41,166 nt of DNA from a virus, in the IMG/VR virus record IMGVR_UViG_3300032311_000374, positions 1 through 41,166 of that record; one strand, 5' to 3'. Both the position numbers and the translations under genes were made by a program. Below are positions 16,538 through 24,784 of this stretch, piece after piece. The notes below the pieces were generated by a model that saw nothing but the letters and a program-made list of their open reading frames with translations, ran no database searches and was not told the DNA's origin. Numbering within the stretch: the stretch's first letter is position 1; each line of letters starts with the position of its first letter.

Positions 16538-16902
16538 AATAATGATTTTAATTTTATTTTTGCTTCATCTAATCCCATTGCTTTATCATCTATAAGTAAA
16601 TCATAATGTATTTTACCCATATATAATCCATTATGCTTTACACCCCATTTTTCTAAACTATTCAATGTTATATCGTATAACTTTGCGTAGATTTCTTTAA
16701 CATCCCCATTCAATGTATGCATACCTCTTGCAGTATAAATATATATTGTATGTCCTTTATCGTATAAAGAGTTTGATAAATCTATCATTTCTTGTATTGG
16801 TTCGCAATAATTGTATTTATCTATGCCCAATGATTCTTTTTCTTTTGGACGAAAACATAATGTATCATCCAAATCAAATGCTAATATTTTTGTATTATCC
16901 AT
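16534..16902 (-). CDS. HAD-superfamily phosphatase, polysaccharide-biosynthesis type
   Basis: The protein has 122 aa. FDLDDTLC at 9-16 is HAD motif I (nucleophile D10, acid/base D12), YTARG at 56-60 is motif II, K97 is motif III and YDLLIDDKA at 100-108 is motif IV. This compact type without a cap, with the LYMGKIHYDLLIDDKA ending, is common in capsule and LPS loci, where it removes phosphate from a sugar phosphate intermediate. It is coupled to the GatZ-like gene (TAATG at 16900-16904) and to the 41-aa gene. In this operon it could act between the barrel protein and the kinase/nucleotidyltransferase, which is inference. Confidence 0.85.
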   Translation of the reverse strand: MDNTKILAFDLDDTLCFRPKEKESLGIDKYNYCEPIQEMIDLSNSLYDKGHTIYIYTARGMHTLNGDVKEIYAKLYDITLNSLEKWGVKHNGLYMGKIHYDLLIDDKAMGLDEAKIKLKSLL

Positions 16903-17843
16903 TATGGTAAACTATTTAATTTAATTTGTATTTTTTCTTTTATGATTGAATCAATATTTGGTAATTCGTATAAATCATAACAATAATGTCCACATACTTG
17001 TATCAACTTATGTTTATCATTTATATCAAAATCACTCTTAACCCATTTTTCCCATTTTTTAGAATCAAAGCATATTTGATAAAATTCATTAATTTGAGTT
17101 TCATCCATATGTTCTAAATAAGTTAATGTTTGTATTTGTGCAATTTCAGGTCCTATATTTAAACTATCAACGCCATTATCAAATCTAATTTTTAATTCAT
17201 CATTGGTTAAATAATCACCGTTGTGTTCTTTAGTTTTTTTATCAAATCGTTTACAAATATCAACCATAGATTTCAATCTTTGTAAATTAAAACGGCCTGA
17301 ATTTTTCATATTAACCAAATCTAATCCAACACCGGATTGTATTACAACAAATTCTATATTTGAAAATATTTCTTCTTTTAAATTATCATTTAAAAATCTC
17401 AATATATTATTCAATTCAAATTCTTCAATACGGATGATTGCTTCTTCGGTTAAAATTTCATATTTTAAATTAGGGTTTATATGATATAAATAATTCATAG
17501 TATCAAATGTTTGAGCTATACCTATTGATTTATCATTTCCCGTAATTTTCCAAGGGTCTATATGAATTATATCAAAATATTTTGCATCATTAACATAAGA
17601 CATAAACCCATCATCTTCAATTTTTCCTTGATTTGGACCGGAATGGTCTCTTTCTAAAATAATATCACTTTTGCTTTTGACATATTTATGAAATTCCGTA
17701 GTATCCCATCCATTTACATACCCACCATCAAAATCAATTTGCCTACGAGTTGGTAGTAATCCAAATCTATCCGATTGTAATTCTAATACAGAATCTACAA
17801 TTTGTTTAGACATTGGACATATAAAGTATTTAGGAGTTTTCAT
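16902..17843 (-). CDS. GatZ/KbaZ-like TIM-barrel protein (tagatose-bisphosphate aldolase non-catalytic-subunit family)
   Basis: The protein has 313 aa, against about 420 for bacterial GatZ/KbaZ. Motifs in order: GLLPTRRQID at 28-37, GGYVNGW at 40-46, ERDHSGPNQG at 64-73, FDIIHIDPWK at 90-99, LTEEAI at 131-136, IQSGVGLD at 168-175, KEHNGDYL at 205-212 and DSLNIGPE at 226-233. These match the PF08013 family, whose known members support a class II aldolase but have also been found in surface-polysaccharide loci, where they may act on other ketose phosphates. The start overlaps the AroE-like gene by 14 bases. An aldol or retro-aldol step forming a polyol or deoxy-sugar precursor is possible; the substrate is unknown. 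Confidence 0.75.
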   Translation of the reverse strand: MKTPKYFICPMSKQIVDSVLELQSDRFGLLPTRRQIDFDGGYVNGWDTTEFHKYVKSKSDIILERDHSGPNQGKIEDDGFMSYVNDAKYFDIIHIDPWKITGNDKSIGIAQTFDTMNYLYHINPNLKYEILTEEAIIRIEEFELNNILRFLNDNLKEEIFSNIEFVVIQSGVGLDLVNMKNSGRFNLQRLKSMVDICKRFDKKTKEHNGDYLTNDELKIRFDNGVDSLNIGPEIAQIQTLTYLEHMDETQINEFYQICFDSKKWEKWVKSDFDINDKHKLIQVCGHYCYDLYELPNIDSIIKEKIQIKLNSLP

Positions 17844-18474
17844 AATCTATGCCTGTGTATATTTTAAATTGATGTTTAGCTTGTTCTCTATGCAACATAG
17901 TTCCACTTTCAGTTTCAACTAAACAATCTATATATGTGTTTGTTAAATCGGGTATTAATGTGAGAGGAGTACAATTGAAAATAAATTTATTTTTTAAAGT
18001 ATATAACATATCCCAATTATCTCTAACAATATTTTCAATATTTAATCCTAATTCAGTAGCTGCTACTTTAACCGATGATGCCAATCCCCCGTTTCCTAAA
18101 ACATATAAAGTATCAAAATCATTATTGTAATGGTTTATCAATTTTAAGGCGGCATAATAATCAGTATTATACCCAATCATTTTATCCGAAGTCATCAAAA
18201 CAGTATTAATATTACCTACTTTTTTAGCGGCATCATCTACTTCATCCATTAAACTAAATGCAGTAACTTTAAATGGCATTGATATTGCACAGCCTGAAAA
18301 TCCTAAGTATTGTGCCGATATGAGTGCTTTTGATATATTATTTACTGAAAATGATTTATACACCGAATTTATACCATGTCTTTCAAATGCGGCATTAAAG
18401 AATTTACATCCCATACTACCAGCTCTTTCGCTTAGAGAACCATATATTTTAGTATCTCTATTTATTGTAATCAT
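17830..18474 (-). CDS. Shikimate-dehydrogenase-like (AroE family) NAD(P)-dependent reductase
   Basis: The protein has 214 aa, against about 270 for AroE. The N-terminal substrate domain is well kept: YGSLSERAGSMGCKFFN at 11-27, SGCAISMPFK at 60-69 with catalytic K69, VGNINTV at 86-92 with N90, and GYNTD at 101-105 with catalytic D105. The nucleotide domain is shortened but has VLGNGGLA at 125-132 and FNCTPL. Since the catalytic pair is intact, it probably reduces a ketone in a shikimate-like or polyol substrate. With no other aromatic-pathway genes nearby, coupling on both sides to sugar-activation genes points to cyclitol or polyol synthesis. The truncation lies in the cofactor domain, so cofactor preference cannot be read. 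Confidence 0.8.
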   Translation of the reverse strand: MITINRDTKIYGSLSERAGSMGCKFFNAAFERHGINSVYKSFSVNNISKALISAQYLGFSGCAISMPFKVTAFSLMDEVDDAAKKVGNINTVLMTSDKMIGYNTDYYAALKLINHYNNDFDTLYVLGNGGLASSVKVAATELGLNIENIVRDNWDMLYTLKNKFIFNCTPLTLIPDLTNTYIDCLVETESGTMLHREQAKHQFKIYTGIDYENS

Positions 18475-20365
18475 ATAGCATTTCTATTGATTTAAACCAT
18501 AACATATTTCCGAATTTACCGTCATGTAATGGTGACATATTTAAAAATATAATGGCAGTTAGTAATTTAACTTTGTTTAAATCAAATCCATTATTTATTA
18601 TCCATTGTTCGTACACTTCTTTGAATTTTACTAAATCTTCGGATACGTCATAACAATATTTTACAGAATAATCACCTTGAACAAATATGATATTATCTTC
18701 ATTTTTCATTTTATCATATGGTATAATACATCCACCATACATTTTTGCTAAATCATAATAAATATCACCACCCAATGTGTATCCACCAAAAGATTCTCTC
18801 CAATCTATATAAGTAAATTTCTTTTGATTTGAATTGTATACAATATTATCAAATTGCAAATCACCATGAAATGCGGTATAAAATGGATTTGTATCAAATT
18901 GTTTAAAATCTATTTTAGAAAATATGGATTCCATAGATGGATACTCTTTACCATTTATGTTATGCTTTGCTAAATAATAACTTATATTTGTTTTATCTAT
19001 AAATAACTTTAAACGTTCATTTGTTTTATCTACATAAAATTTCTTAATATGTTCTACCGAAGTTGTTGATTGTGTCGATATATTAGATTTTAATTCTTCT
19101 AAGAATTTAACATATAATTCAAATATATCAATTTCATATAAAGTACTACCTTCTTGCCATTTATATGATATAAAATTATTAGTGTATTTAAAATTATCAG
19201 GTATTTTATTTCCTAATTTTTTAGCTCTAATAATTCTATTATTTAAAACTGAATTATTTGGTGTGAATTTTATAAATGTATTGCCTTCTTTATACGTTAT
19301 TTCTGAATTATCTTTTTGTAAAGAAAGAGGTTTATCATTTAAATATTCTTTGGTTTTATTTAAATCATCTAAATTACCAGTATCTAACCATTTCAATTTT
19401 TTTGCTTTAAAGGTGGGATAGTTCGATGGAGTTTTAAATGCTGATACTATTTCACCATCTATAATATTATCTTCTAATTGCTTCCAAAACACCCCATAAT
19501 CCCATATTCCAGCCAATCCTATAAATGCCATATCATATCCATTCTCATTTTTATTAGAATAACCAATGATATCATTTCCACTTAATTGTACAGTTGAATA
19601 TTTTTCAGGATATGATGTAGGTTGTATTCCTAACCAATTACCATCTAAATGTGGCATTGGAGAATCTATTAAACAATCACAAGTTGCTATATAAAATGGT
19701 CTTTGTAAGAATTCTTTACATTGTAATGCAGAATAGCCTGGACCAGATGCATATCCATCTACATTATCAATATCTACAAATGTAAATTTATGAGTTGGAA
19801 ATGCTAATTCGCAATATTCTTTAATAGCATCTCCCTTATAACCAACTGCTATAATAAATTCATATTCTTTTGGGAACTTGTCAATTATATGCGAAATAAT
19901 TGCACGATTGTTAATTGGTAATAAAGCCTTATTGATTTCCTTGGTCAGATTTCCCAATCGAGTTCCTAATCCAGCTGCCAATATTAATACAGCAGGTGTT
20001 TGATGTTCGCCTTCAATTTTACCATCTGCTCTTGCAAACTCATCATTAATACGGATAACATCATCTACTTCGGGAGTTGATACTTCTTGTAAGATAATAT
20101 CGGTTAATGCAATAACTCTATGTTTTTTAGGAGGTGTAACATTAAAATATTCACCAGCTTTCATAATTTTCTTTTCAACAATACCTTCATCGTTTTCTAA
20201 CCAAATCTCAGCTTCTCCTGATATGATGAAGTTTGTTTCTCTTTTAAAATTATGATATTGGTATGAGGTTTTATAACCGGCATTAATGTATATTCTTTTA
20301 TAGCAATATGCATCATTTAATTCTAGCCATTCTTCCTTTCCCCAAGGTTTTATTATTGTTTTCAT
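18458..20365 (-). CDS. Three-domain sugar activator: cupin, nucleotidyltransferase and APH-like kinase
   Basis: The protein has 635 aa. Residues 1-115 form a cupin of the phosphomannose-isomerase type II kind (KPWGKEEWLE, then INAGYKTSYQYH and AGEYFNVTPPKKHRV). Residues 125-345 are a sugar-1-phosphate nucleotidyltransferase (LILAAGLGTRLGNLTKEINKALLPI at 127-151, with the signature GxGTRL and the Lys that binds phosphate; TCDCLID at 228-234). Residues 370-635 resemble aminoglycoside/choline kinases (HGDLQFDN at 500-507 with catalytic Asp, YIDWRESFGG at 519-528). Phosphorylation and nucleotidyl transfer on one chain would convert a free sugar, polyol or amino alcohol to its NDP form. The gene leads the coupled operon 20365-16412. 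The nucleotide used and the substrate are unknown. Confidence 0.85.
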   Translation of the reverse strand: MKTIIKPWGKEEWLELNDAYCYKRIYINAGYKTSYQYHNFKRETNFIISGEAEIWLENDEGIVEKKIMKAGEYFNVTPPKKHRVIALTDIILQEVSTPEVDDVIRINDEFARADGKIEGEHQTPAVLILAAGLGTRLGNLTKEINKALLPINNRAIISHIIDKFPKEYEFIIAVGYKGDAIKEYCELAFPTHKFTFVDIDNVDGYASGPGYSALQCKEFLQRPFYIATCDCLIDSPMPHLDGNWLGIQPTSYPEKYSTVQLSGNDIIGYSNKNENGYDMAFIGLAGIWDYGVFWKQLEDNIIDGEIVSAFKTPSNYPTFKAKKLKWLDTGNLDDLNKTKEYLNDKPLSLQKDNSEITYKEGNTFIKFTPNNSVLNNRIIRAKKLGNKIPDNFKYTNNFISYKWQEGSTLYEIDIFELYVKFLEELKSNISTQSTTSVEHIKKFYVDKTNERLKLFIDKTNISYYLAKHNINGKEYPSMESIFSKIDFKQFDTNPFYTAFHGDLQFDNIVYNSNQKKFTYIDWRESFGGYTLGGDIYYDLAKMYGGCIIPYDKMKNEDNIIFVQGDYSVKYCYDVSEDLVKFKEVYEQWIINNGFDLNKVKLLTAIIFLNMSPLHDGKFGNMLWFKSIEMLYDYNK

Positions 20366-20387
20366 GCTCGTAACTTATTTAATATAA

Positions 20388-21116
20388 TTATAAGAAATTT
20401 TTTATTCCCAACCATTCGTTTTCATAATATTCAATATTTCTATTCTCATCATTTAAGTTATACCATCGATATGGTGCCCCTTCATTACCACTAAATAATC
20501 CTCTATACATTATATTATTTTTAGTTAAAAACTTAGCCATTTCAATTTGCCAATCAGATTCATTATTTATTAATCTTTCAAAATAATAGTTTACAACTGT
20601 ATCAAATATGTTAGTTTTTGCAATCCATAAAACATCTTCAAATTTATTATGATTTATTACATTTGCAAAATCTAAAGTATATATTGTATTTTCATAATCC
20701 GATTGCAATATTGATTCTAATTCATTTCTTAATCTATATGATGGATTATAAATAAAATCAGGTCTTATTTTTATAGTAAAGTCATAATAATTTCCTGTTT
20801 CGTTTTTTAGCCTATTACATTCCATAATAGAATGAAATAATGGTTCTATTCGTATATTTTTATTTACCCATTTTTCATAATTTTCAATTATCATTTTTTT
20901 AGGATGCCATATATCTGAAAATTGTTGAAATAAAGAATCCGATTCTTTAAATGGAATACCAGCTATACTTAAATCGGATGAGGTTTGTGTTATACTATCC
21001 CAAGTATGAACAAATATATCACACTTATCAATCATATCACCTATAAAATTTAAAATATTTTTAGATGTTAAAACTCCAGTTCTAATTTGTCCACTAAAGC
21101 ATAGTGCTATTTTCAT
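20388..21116 (-). CDS. Putative glycosyltransferase of the 'SGQxRT' family, member 1
   Basis: I start it at ATG 21116 (242 aa), where the family N-terminus MKIALCFSGQIRTG begins; a TTG upstream adds only a Cys-rich tail. The three family marks seen in all five copies in this window are KIAxCxSGQxRT at 2-13, DIFVHTWD at 33-40, and K-I-R-P-D-F at 116-121. A weaker fourth mark, EDVLWIAKT, lies near residue 157. The pattern, a Rossmann-like start plus an Asp motif on a strand, fits proteins found in surface-glycan loci and usually annotated as putative glycosyltransferases, with no demonstrated reaction that I know of. It is followed in transcription by the activator gene at 18458-20365. Confidence 0.65.
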   Translation of the reverse strand: MKIALCFSGQIRTGVLTSKNILNFIGDMIDKCDIFVHTWDSITQTSSDLSIAGIPFKESDSLFQQFSDIWHPKKMIIENYEKWVNKNIRIEPLFHSIMECNRLKNETGNYYDFTIKIRPDFIYNPSYRLRNELESILQSDYENTIYTLDFANVINHNKFEDVLWIAKTNIFDTVVNYYFERLINNESDWQIEMAKFLTKNNIMYRGLFSGNEGAPYRWYNLNDENRNIEYYENEWLGIKNFL

Positions 21117-21163
21117 ATCTACTAAGATACTACATTTTTTACAATTTTCCAAATAAATTAGAC

Positions 21164-21191
21164 AAAAAAATACCCACTAATTTGGTGGGTA
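21164..21191 (-). terminator. Rho-independent terminator after 21214-21975
   Basis: The perfect 7-bp stem TACCCAC/GTGGGTA with a 7-base loop lies at 21171-21191. On the minus strand it is followed at once by seven T (21164-21170), a classic intrinsic terminator 22 bases after the stop at 21214. A T-run on the plus side (21193-21198) means it could also work in the other direction. Confidence 0.85.
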
Positions 21192-21213
21192 ATTTTTTAA
21201 ATAAATAAGTTTA

Positions 21214-21975
21214 TTATATCGTTGGAACATTCAATCCACAATGAGATTTTACATCATCATTAAAAAATTCTGGATTCATTGGAAATTGAATACTAATTCC
21301 GTGGCTATTAGCAGGTGCATCATGGTAATCTCTAGCATTAAATGCGGTTGCTCTACAATCAATTGGATATATCACATCTTCAACATTATCATAAATAAAT
21401 AACGTTTTAGTAGGTGATATTATTAAATGTAATTTATAAGTATTTTTAATATATTCATCATAGTTATCACCTTGTTCTTCTTTAATAACTGCTTCAAAAT
21501 TTAAATCTAATCCATTATAAATTGGATTTACATCTTCTTCTTTATTGACAATTTTAAATCCTTCTTTTTCAAGTAGTATGTTATGAATTGAACCACCATC
21601 TAATAATTCTTTATAATTTAATGGTAAAGAATTTACGGCCGTTAATTTTTCTAATTTAGGTTGCCAATCTTGGTGTAATAATACAATATTCACATCTTCA
21701 GGGGAGTATCTGATATTGAATGGTACACCTTCTTTACAAAATAATTTAATGTATTCCATTGTCAATGGTAATGCTTCTTTTTGGCGTTCTTGAAATGCTT
21801 CATCAATATTCCAATCAAATCCATTATATCCAACAAATACTTCAGCTCCTTCGGTATCTTGCTTAGCTCTGTAAGCTTCCATTTCTTCTAATGCCGCTTG
21901 TAATTTAGCTTCATTTATAAATTTTTCTAATGAGATGAATGGAACTTTATTTCCATTTTCGATTAATCCTATCAT
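21214..21975 (-). CDS. Protein of unknown function, monocistronic
   Basis: The protein has 253 aa and is not recognised with confidence. The N-terminal 100 residues are helical and charged. The C-terminal part contains KLHLIISPTKTLFIYDN, then VIYPIDCRATAFNARDYHDA and PANSHGISIQFPMNPEFF. A beta-rich segment with H...N then SIQF recalls the second half of double-stranded beta-helix (2-oxoglutarate oxygenase or cupin) proteins, but I could not place a full HxD...H triad. It has its own divergent promoter region (21976-22061) and its own terminator, so it is expressed apart from the operons on both sides. Confidence 0.6.
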   Translation of the reverse strand: MIGLIENGNKVPFISLEKFINEAKLQAALEEMEAYRAKQDTEGAEVFVGYNGFDWNIDEAFQERQKEALPLTMEYIKLFCKEGVPFNIRYSPEDVNIVLLHQDWQPKLEKLTAVNSLPLNYKELLDGGSIHNILLEKEGFKIVNKEEDVNPIYNGLDLNFEAVIKEEQGDNYDEYIKNTYKLHLIISPTKTLFIYDNVEDVIYPIDCRATAFNARDYHDAPANSHGISIQFPMNPEFFNDDVKSHCGLNVPTI

Positions 21976-22061
21976 AATATTAATTTTTTGTAGTTGAACA
22001 TATGTTCCCTAATAAATATAAAATTATTTACAAAGTATATATTTATTTAAAAGTTTACATA
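21976..22061. promoter_or_regulatory. Divergent promoter region with a 12-bp palindrome
   Basis: This is the only divergent intergenic stretch in the window, between the minus-strand gene starting at 21975 and the plus-strand cassette starting at 22062. It holds the perfect palindrome GAACATATGTTC at 21996-22007, placed where an operator could serve both directions, and very A/T-rich DNA beyond it. No clear -10/-33 Bacteroidota promoter was fixed. The operator role is inferred. Confidence 0.45.
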
Positions 22062-22610
22062 ATGAGTTATAATAAATGGGATGAGTTTGTAATAACACCA
22101 TCTAAAAAATTTGGATTTGAAGTTCCATCGTATCAACCATCTGTATTTAGAGAATATAGAGGTGAGATATTTACAACCTTTCATTCAGAAGAACATCCGG
22201 TAATGAATCAAATTCACTATGATAAAGAAAATCTTTCTATTCATAGTAGATTTTCACGTTCATATAAAGGTGTTTTAAGAGGATTGCATGGAGATGATAA
22301 GACTTGGAAATTAGTACAAGCGGTTGTAGGAGATATTTATTTAGTTGTAATGGATATGAGAGAAGGTAGTTCTACATTTGGTGATTGGGAATCATTTATT
22401 ATATCGGAAAGAACAAGAAATCAAGTATTAGTTCCGCCAGGGTTTGTAAATGGGCATTATGCATTAACTGATTGTATGTTTCATTATACGTTATTATATA
22501 ATGGTTCTTATGTGGATTCACCTCAACATAAAGTTGTTAAATGGAATGACCCGGAGTATCAAATAGAATGGCCTACTAATAATCCAATACTTCAAACGAA
22601 AGACAAATGA
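22062..22610 (+). CDS. dTDP-4-dehydrorhamnose 3,5-epimerase-like (RmlC family) protein
   Basis: The start at ATG 22062 gives 182 aa, the usual RmlC size; an upstream ATG-like start at 22002 would read through the promoter region. Family marks: SRSYKGVLRGLH at 65-76 with catalytic His76, KLVQAVVGDIYLVVMDMR at 83-100, GSSTFGDWE at 102-110, VPPGFVNGHYAL at 124-135, and the closing WNDPEYQIEWP. RmlC enzymes epimerise C3 and C5 of NDP-4-keto-6-deoxysugars in a cupin fold. The partner that makes such a keto sugar is the SDR two genes on. Its stop overlaps the next start (ATGA). Confidence 0.85.
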   Translation: MSYNKWDEFVITPSKKFGFEVPSYQPSVFREYRGEIFTTFHSEEHPVMNQIHYDKENLSIHSRFSRSYKGVLRGLHGDDKTWKLVQAVVGDIYLVVMDMREGSSTFGDWESFIISERTRNQVLVPPGFVNGHYALTDCMFHYTLLYNGSYVDSPQHKVVKWNDPEYQIEWPTNNPILQTKDK

Positions 22611-23239
22611 TGAATTATTTAAAATCACATCCAATTGTAAGAGAAGCTCAATATACAAAGGATGATTTAATAAAATTTGAAAGATTGATTGCAGACCATT
22701 GGGAAGCAGGTAAAATACAAGGACCTGTACATTTGAGTGGTGGTAATGAAAATGAGTTAATCGAAATAGGAAAAAGAATAGCTCCAACTGATTGGGTGTT
22801 CTCAACATGGCGTTCGCATTATCATGCACTAATTAAAGGTATTGAACCTAAGTGGTTAGAAGAAGAAATATTAGCAGGTAGAAGTATTACGATTGTAAAT
22901 AAAGAACAACGATTTTATTCATCAGCAATAGTTGGTGCAATCATACCAATCGCCGTTGGAGTGGCAATGGTTAATAAAGTAGAAAATAAAAACGATAAAG
23001 TTTGGTGTTTCATTGGAGATATGGCGTTTGAAACGGGTGGCTTTTATGAAATGCACAAATATGCACAAAGATACAATTTACCAATTCAATTTGTTGTAGA
23101 AGATAATGGAGTATCGACTAACACACCAACGGATGAAACTTGGAATGGTGTAAAGAGAGATATTCCAACGGATGTTATTTGGTATTCATATGAAAAAAAA
23201 TGGCCGCATTACGGAACAGGAAAATGGGTAGTGTTTTAA
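22607..23239 (+). CDS. E1-alpha-like subunit of a thiamine-diphosphate enzyme
   Basis: The protein has 210 aa, against about 320 for pyruvate-dehydrogenase E1-alpha. PVHLSGGNENELIEIG at 40-55, DWVFSTWRSHYHALIKG at 62-78 and RFYSSAIVGAIIPIAVG at 102-118 match the E1-alpha core. The ThDP motif is G137-D138 followed 29 residues later by N167 (VVEDNG). The C-terminus ends just after the ThDP domain (KKWPHYGTGKWVVF), so the usual extension is missing. No E2 or E3 partners are present, so a sugar-modifying C-C lyase or ligase (transketolase-like) is more likely than an oxidative dehydrogenase. The matching beta half lies two genes downstream. The 3' end overlaps the SDR by 16 bases. Confidence 0.8.
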   Translation: MMNYLKSHPIVREAQYTKDDLIKFERLIADHWEAGKIQGPVHLSGGNENELIEIGKRIAPTDWVFSTWRSHYHALIKGIEPKWLEEEILAGRSITIVNKEQRFYSSAIVGAIIPIAVGVAMVNKVENKNDKVWCFIGDMAFETGGFYEMHKYAQRYNLPIQFVVEDNGVSTNTPTDETWNGVKRDIPTDVIWYSYEKKWPHYGTGKWVVF

Positions 23240-24234
23240 TTACAGGTATAGCAGGAATGGTTGGTTCTCATTTAGCTGATTTTCTATTAGAAAATACGGA
23301 TTGGAAAATTTATGGCGTTTGCCGTTGGAATGACAACTTAGAAAATATAGAACATCTATCTGATAGAATTAATAAAAAAGATAGGATTGAATTGATATAT
23401 GGTGATTTGAATGATTTGGCATCTATGATTAATGCTGTAAATATTTCAAAACCAAAATATGTATTTCATTTAGCTGCTCAATCTTACCCACAAACTAGCT
23501 TTACGGCACCAAATGAAACATTAAATACTAATATATTAGGTACAACTAATTTATTAGAAGCATTAAAGAATTCGGATTATAAAAATTCTATAATTCATAT
23601 TTGTTCTTCATCGGAAGTATTTGGAAAAGTACCTAAACATAAATTACCAATAGATGAAGAATGTAATTTTCATCCAGCTTCTCCATATGCAATTTCAAAA
23701 GTTGGTACGGATTTGATTGGTAGATATTATGCAGAAGCATTTAATATGTGTGTAATGACAACTCGTATGTTTACGCATACTGGTCCAAGAAGAGGTGATG
23801 TATTTTCAGAATCAACATTTGCTAAACAAATTGCAATGATTGAAGCAGGAATCCAAGAACCTAAAATATATGTTGGTAATTTAGAATCACTTAGAACATA
23901 TGCGGATGTTAGGGATGCAGTTAGAGCATATTACATGTTAGTAACGATTAATCCAATTAGTGGGGAATATTATAATATAGGTGGTACATACACTTGCAAA
24001 ATATCTGATATGCTTAATTATTTATTAAGTAAATCTACTACACAAAATATAGAAATAGTTACAGATGTTAATAGATTAAGACCTATTGATGCTGATTTAC
24101 AAATACCAAATACTACTAAATTCAAAAATCATACAGGATGGGAAGTTGAAATTCCTTTTGAAAAAACAATGGATGATTTATTAGAATATTGGAGAAATAA
24201 AATTAAATTAGGTAGAAAGTTTTTAAATAGATAA
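23224..24234 (+). CDS. NAD-dependent sugar epimerase/dehydratase, GDP-mannose 4,6-dehydratase-like
   Basis: The start at ATG 23224 gives 336 aa, typical of extended SDR sugar enzymes; the GTG or other starts upstream would only add residues read inside the previous gene. The Rossmann motif GIAGMVG at 8-14 is followed by GDLND at 60-64, HLAAQSY at 82-88, CSSSEVFGK at 127-135, and the catalytic YAISK at 155-159. TRMFTHTGPRRG and ESLRTYADVRDAVRAYYML are characteristic of GDP-mannose 4,6-dehydratase (GMD). It would give a 4-keto-6-deoxy sugar for the RmlC-like or ThDP enzymes. It lies between the two ThDP halves, separated from the beta half by one base. Confidence 0.88.
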   Translation: MGSVLITGIAGMVGSHLADFLLENTDWKIYGVCRWNDNLENIEHLSDRINKKDRIELIYGDLNDLASMINAVNISKPKYVFHLAAQSYPQTSFTAPNETLNTNILGTTNLLEALKNSDYKNSIIHICSSSEVFGKVPKHKLPIDEECNFHPASPYAISKVGTDLIGRYYAEAFNMCVMTTRMFTHTGPRRGDVFSESTFAKQIAMIEAGIQEPKIYVGNLESLRTYADVRDAVRAYYMLVTINPISGEYYNIGGTYTCKISDMLNYLLSKSTTQNIEIVTDVNRLRPIDADLQIPNTTKFKNHTGWEVEIPFEKTMDDLLEYWRNKIKLGRKFLNR

Positions 24235-24235
24235 T

Positions 24236-24784
24236 ATGAGCACACCGGAATATACTCCATACAAAGATGCATTGGTAAATTCAATGAATTATTTGGGAGA
24301 TAAACAAAATACAATATTCATAGGTCAACAAGTTAAATGGCAAGGAAATCCAATGAGTACTACTATTGGTGGAGTATCAGTTGATAAGTTAATTGAAGTG
24401 CCTGTAATGGAAGAATCTCAAATGGGTATGAGTTTGGGTATGGCAATGGCTGGTAAATTTGTAATCACATTTTATCCTCGTTGGGATTTCTTAATATGTG
24501 CAACAAATCAATTAGTAAATCATGTGGATAAGATTGGTGTGATGAGTGTAGGTGCTTGGAAACCAAATATGATTATAAGAGTTGGTAAGGGTAGTGATAA
24601 ACCTCTGGACCCAGGCCATCAGCATAGGGGAAATTATTTCAATGAATTTAAATCATTATGTCCTAATATTCAATTTTATGATTTACTTAAACACGATGAT
24701 ATTGAATCGGTTTATAAAAATGCGTATGAGTTGGGTGGAATAAGTGTAATTGTAGAATATCCCGAATTATACTATATTAATTAA
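24236..24784 (+). CDS. E1-beta-like (transketolase pyrimidine-domain) subunit of a thiamine-diphosphate enzyme
   Basis: The protein has 182 aa and corresponds to the N-terminal domain of E1-beta; the usual C-terminal transketolase domain is absent (full E1-beta has about 325 aa). NTIFIGQQV at 25-33, VPVMEESQMGMSLGMAMAG at 55-73 with the activating glutamate at 59 or 60, and the His-rich GHQHRG at 127-132 are visible. With the alpha-like protein at 22607-23239 it would build a minimal ThDP site. It ends the plus-strand cassette, and its 3' end overlaps the convergent gene at 24777 by eight bases, leaving no room for a terminator between them. Confidence 0.8.
   Translation: MSTPEYTPYKDALVNSMNYLGDKQNTIFIGQQVKWQGNPMSTTIGGVSVDKLIEVPVMEESQMGMSLGMAMAGKFVITFYPRWDFLICATNQLVNHVDKIGVMSVGAWKPNMIIRVGKGSDKPLDPGHQHRGNYFNEFKSLCPNIQFYDLLKHDDIESVYKNAYELGGISVIVEYPELYYIN

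Noticed and set aside
21117-21152. Upstream TTG start for the SGQ gene at 20388
   Set aside because: The family N-terminus (MKIALCFSGQ) begins at the ATG at 21116 in all copies.
22518-22829. 103-aa antisense frame over the RmlC/E1-alpha junction
   Set aside because: Opposite to two well-supported overlapping genes, with low-complexity His/Leu/Phe content; a shadow frame.
24777-24784. Overlapping convergent stops as an assembly error
   Set aside because: Both proteins end in family-typical fashion and the overlap is only eight bases, usual in compact phage genomes.
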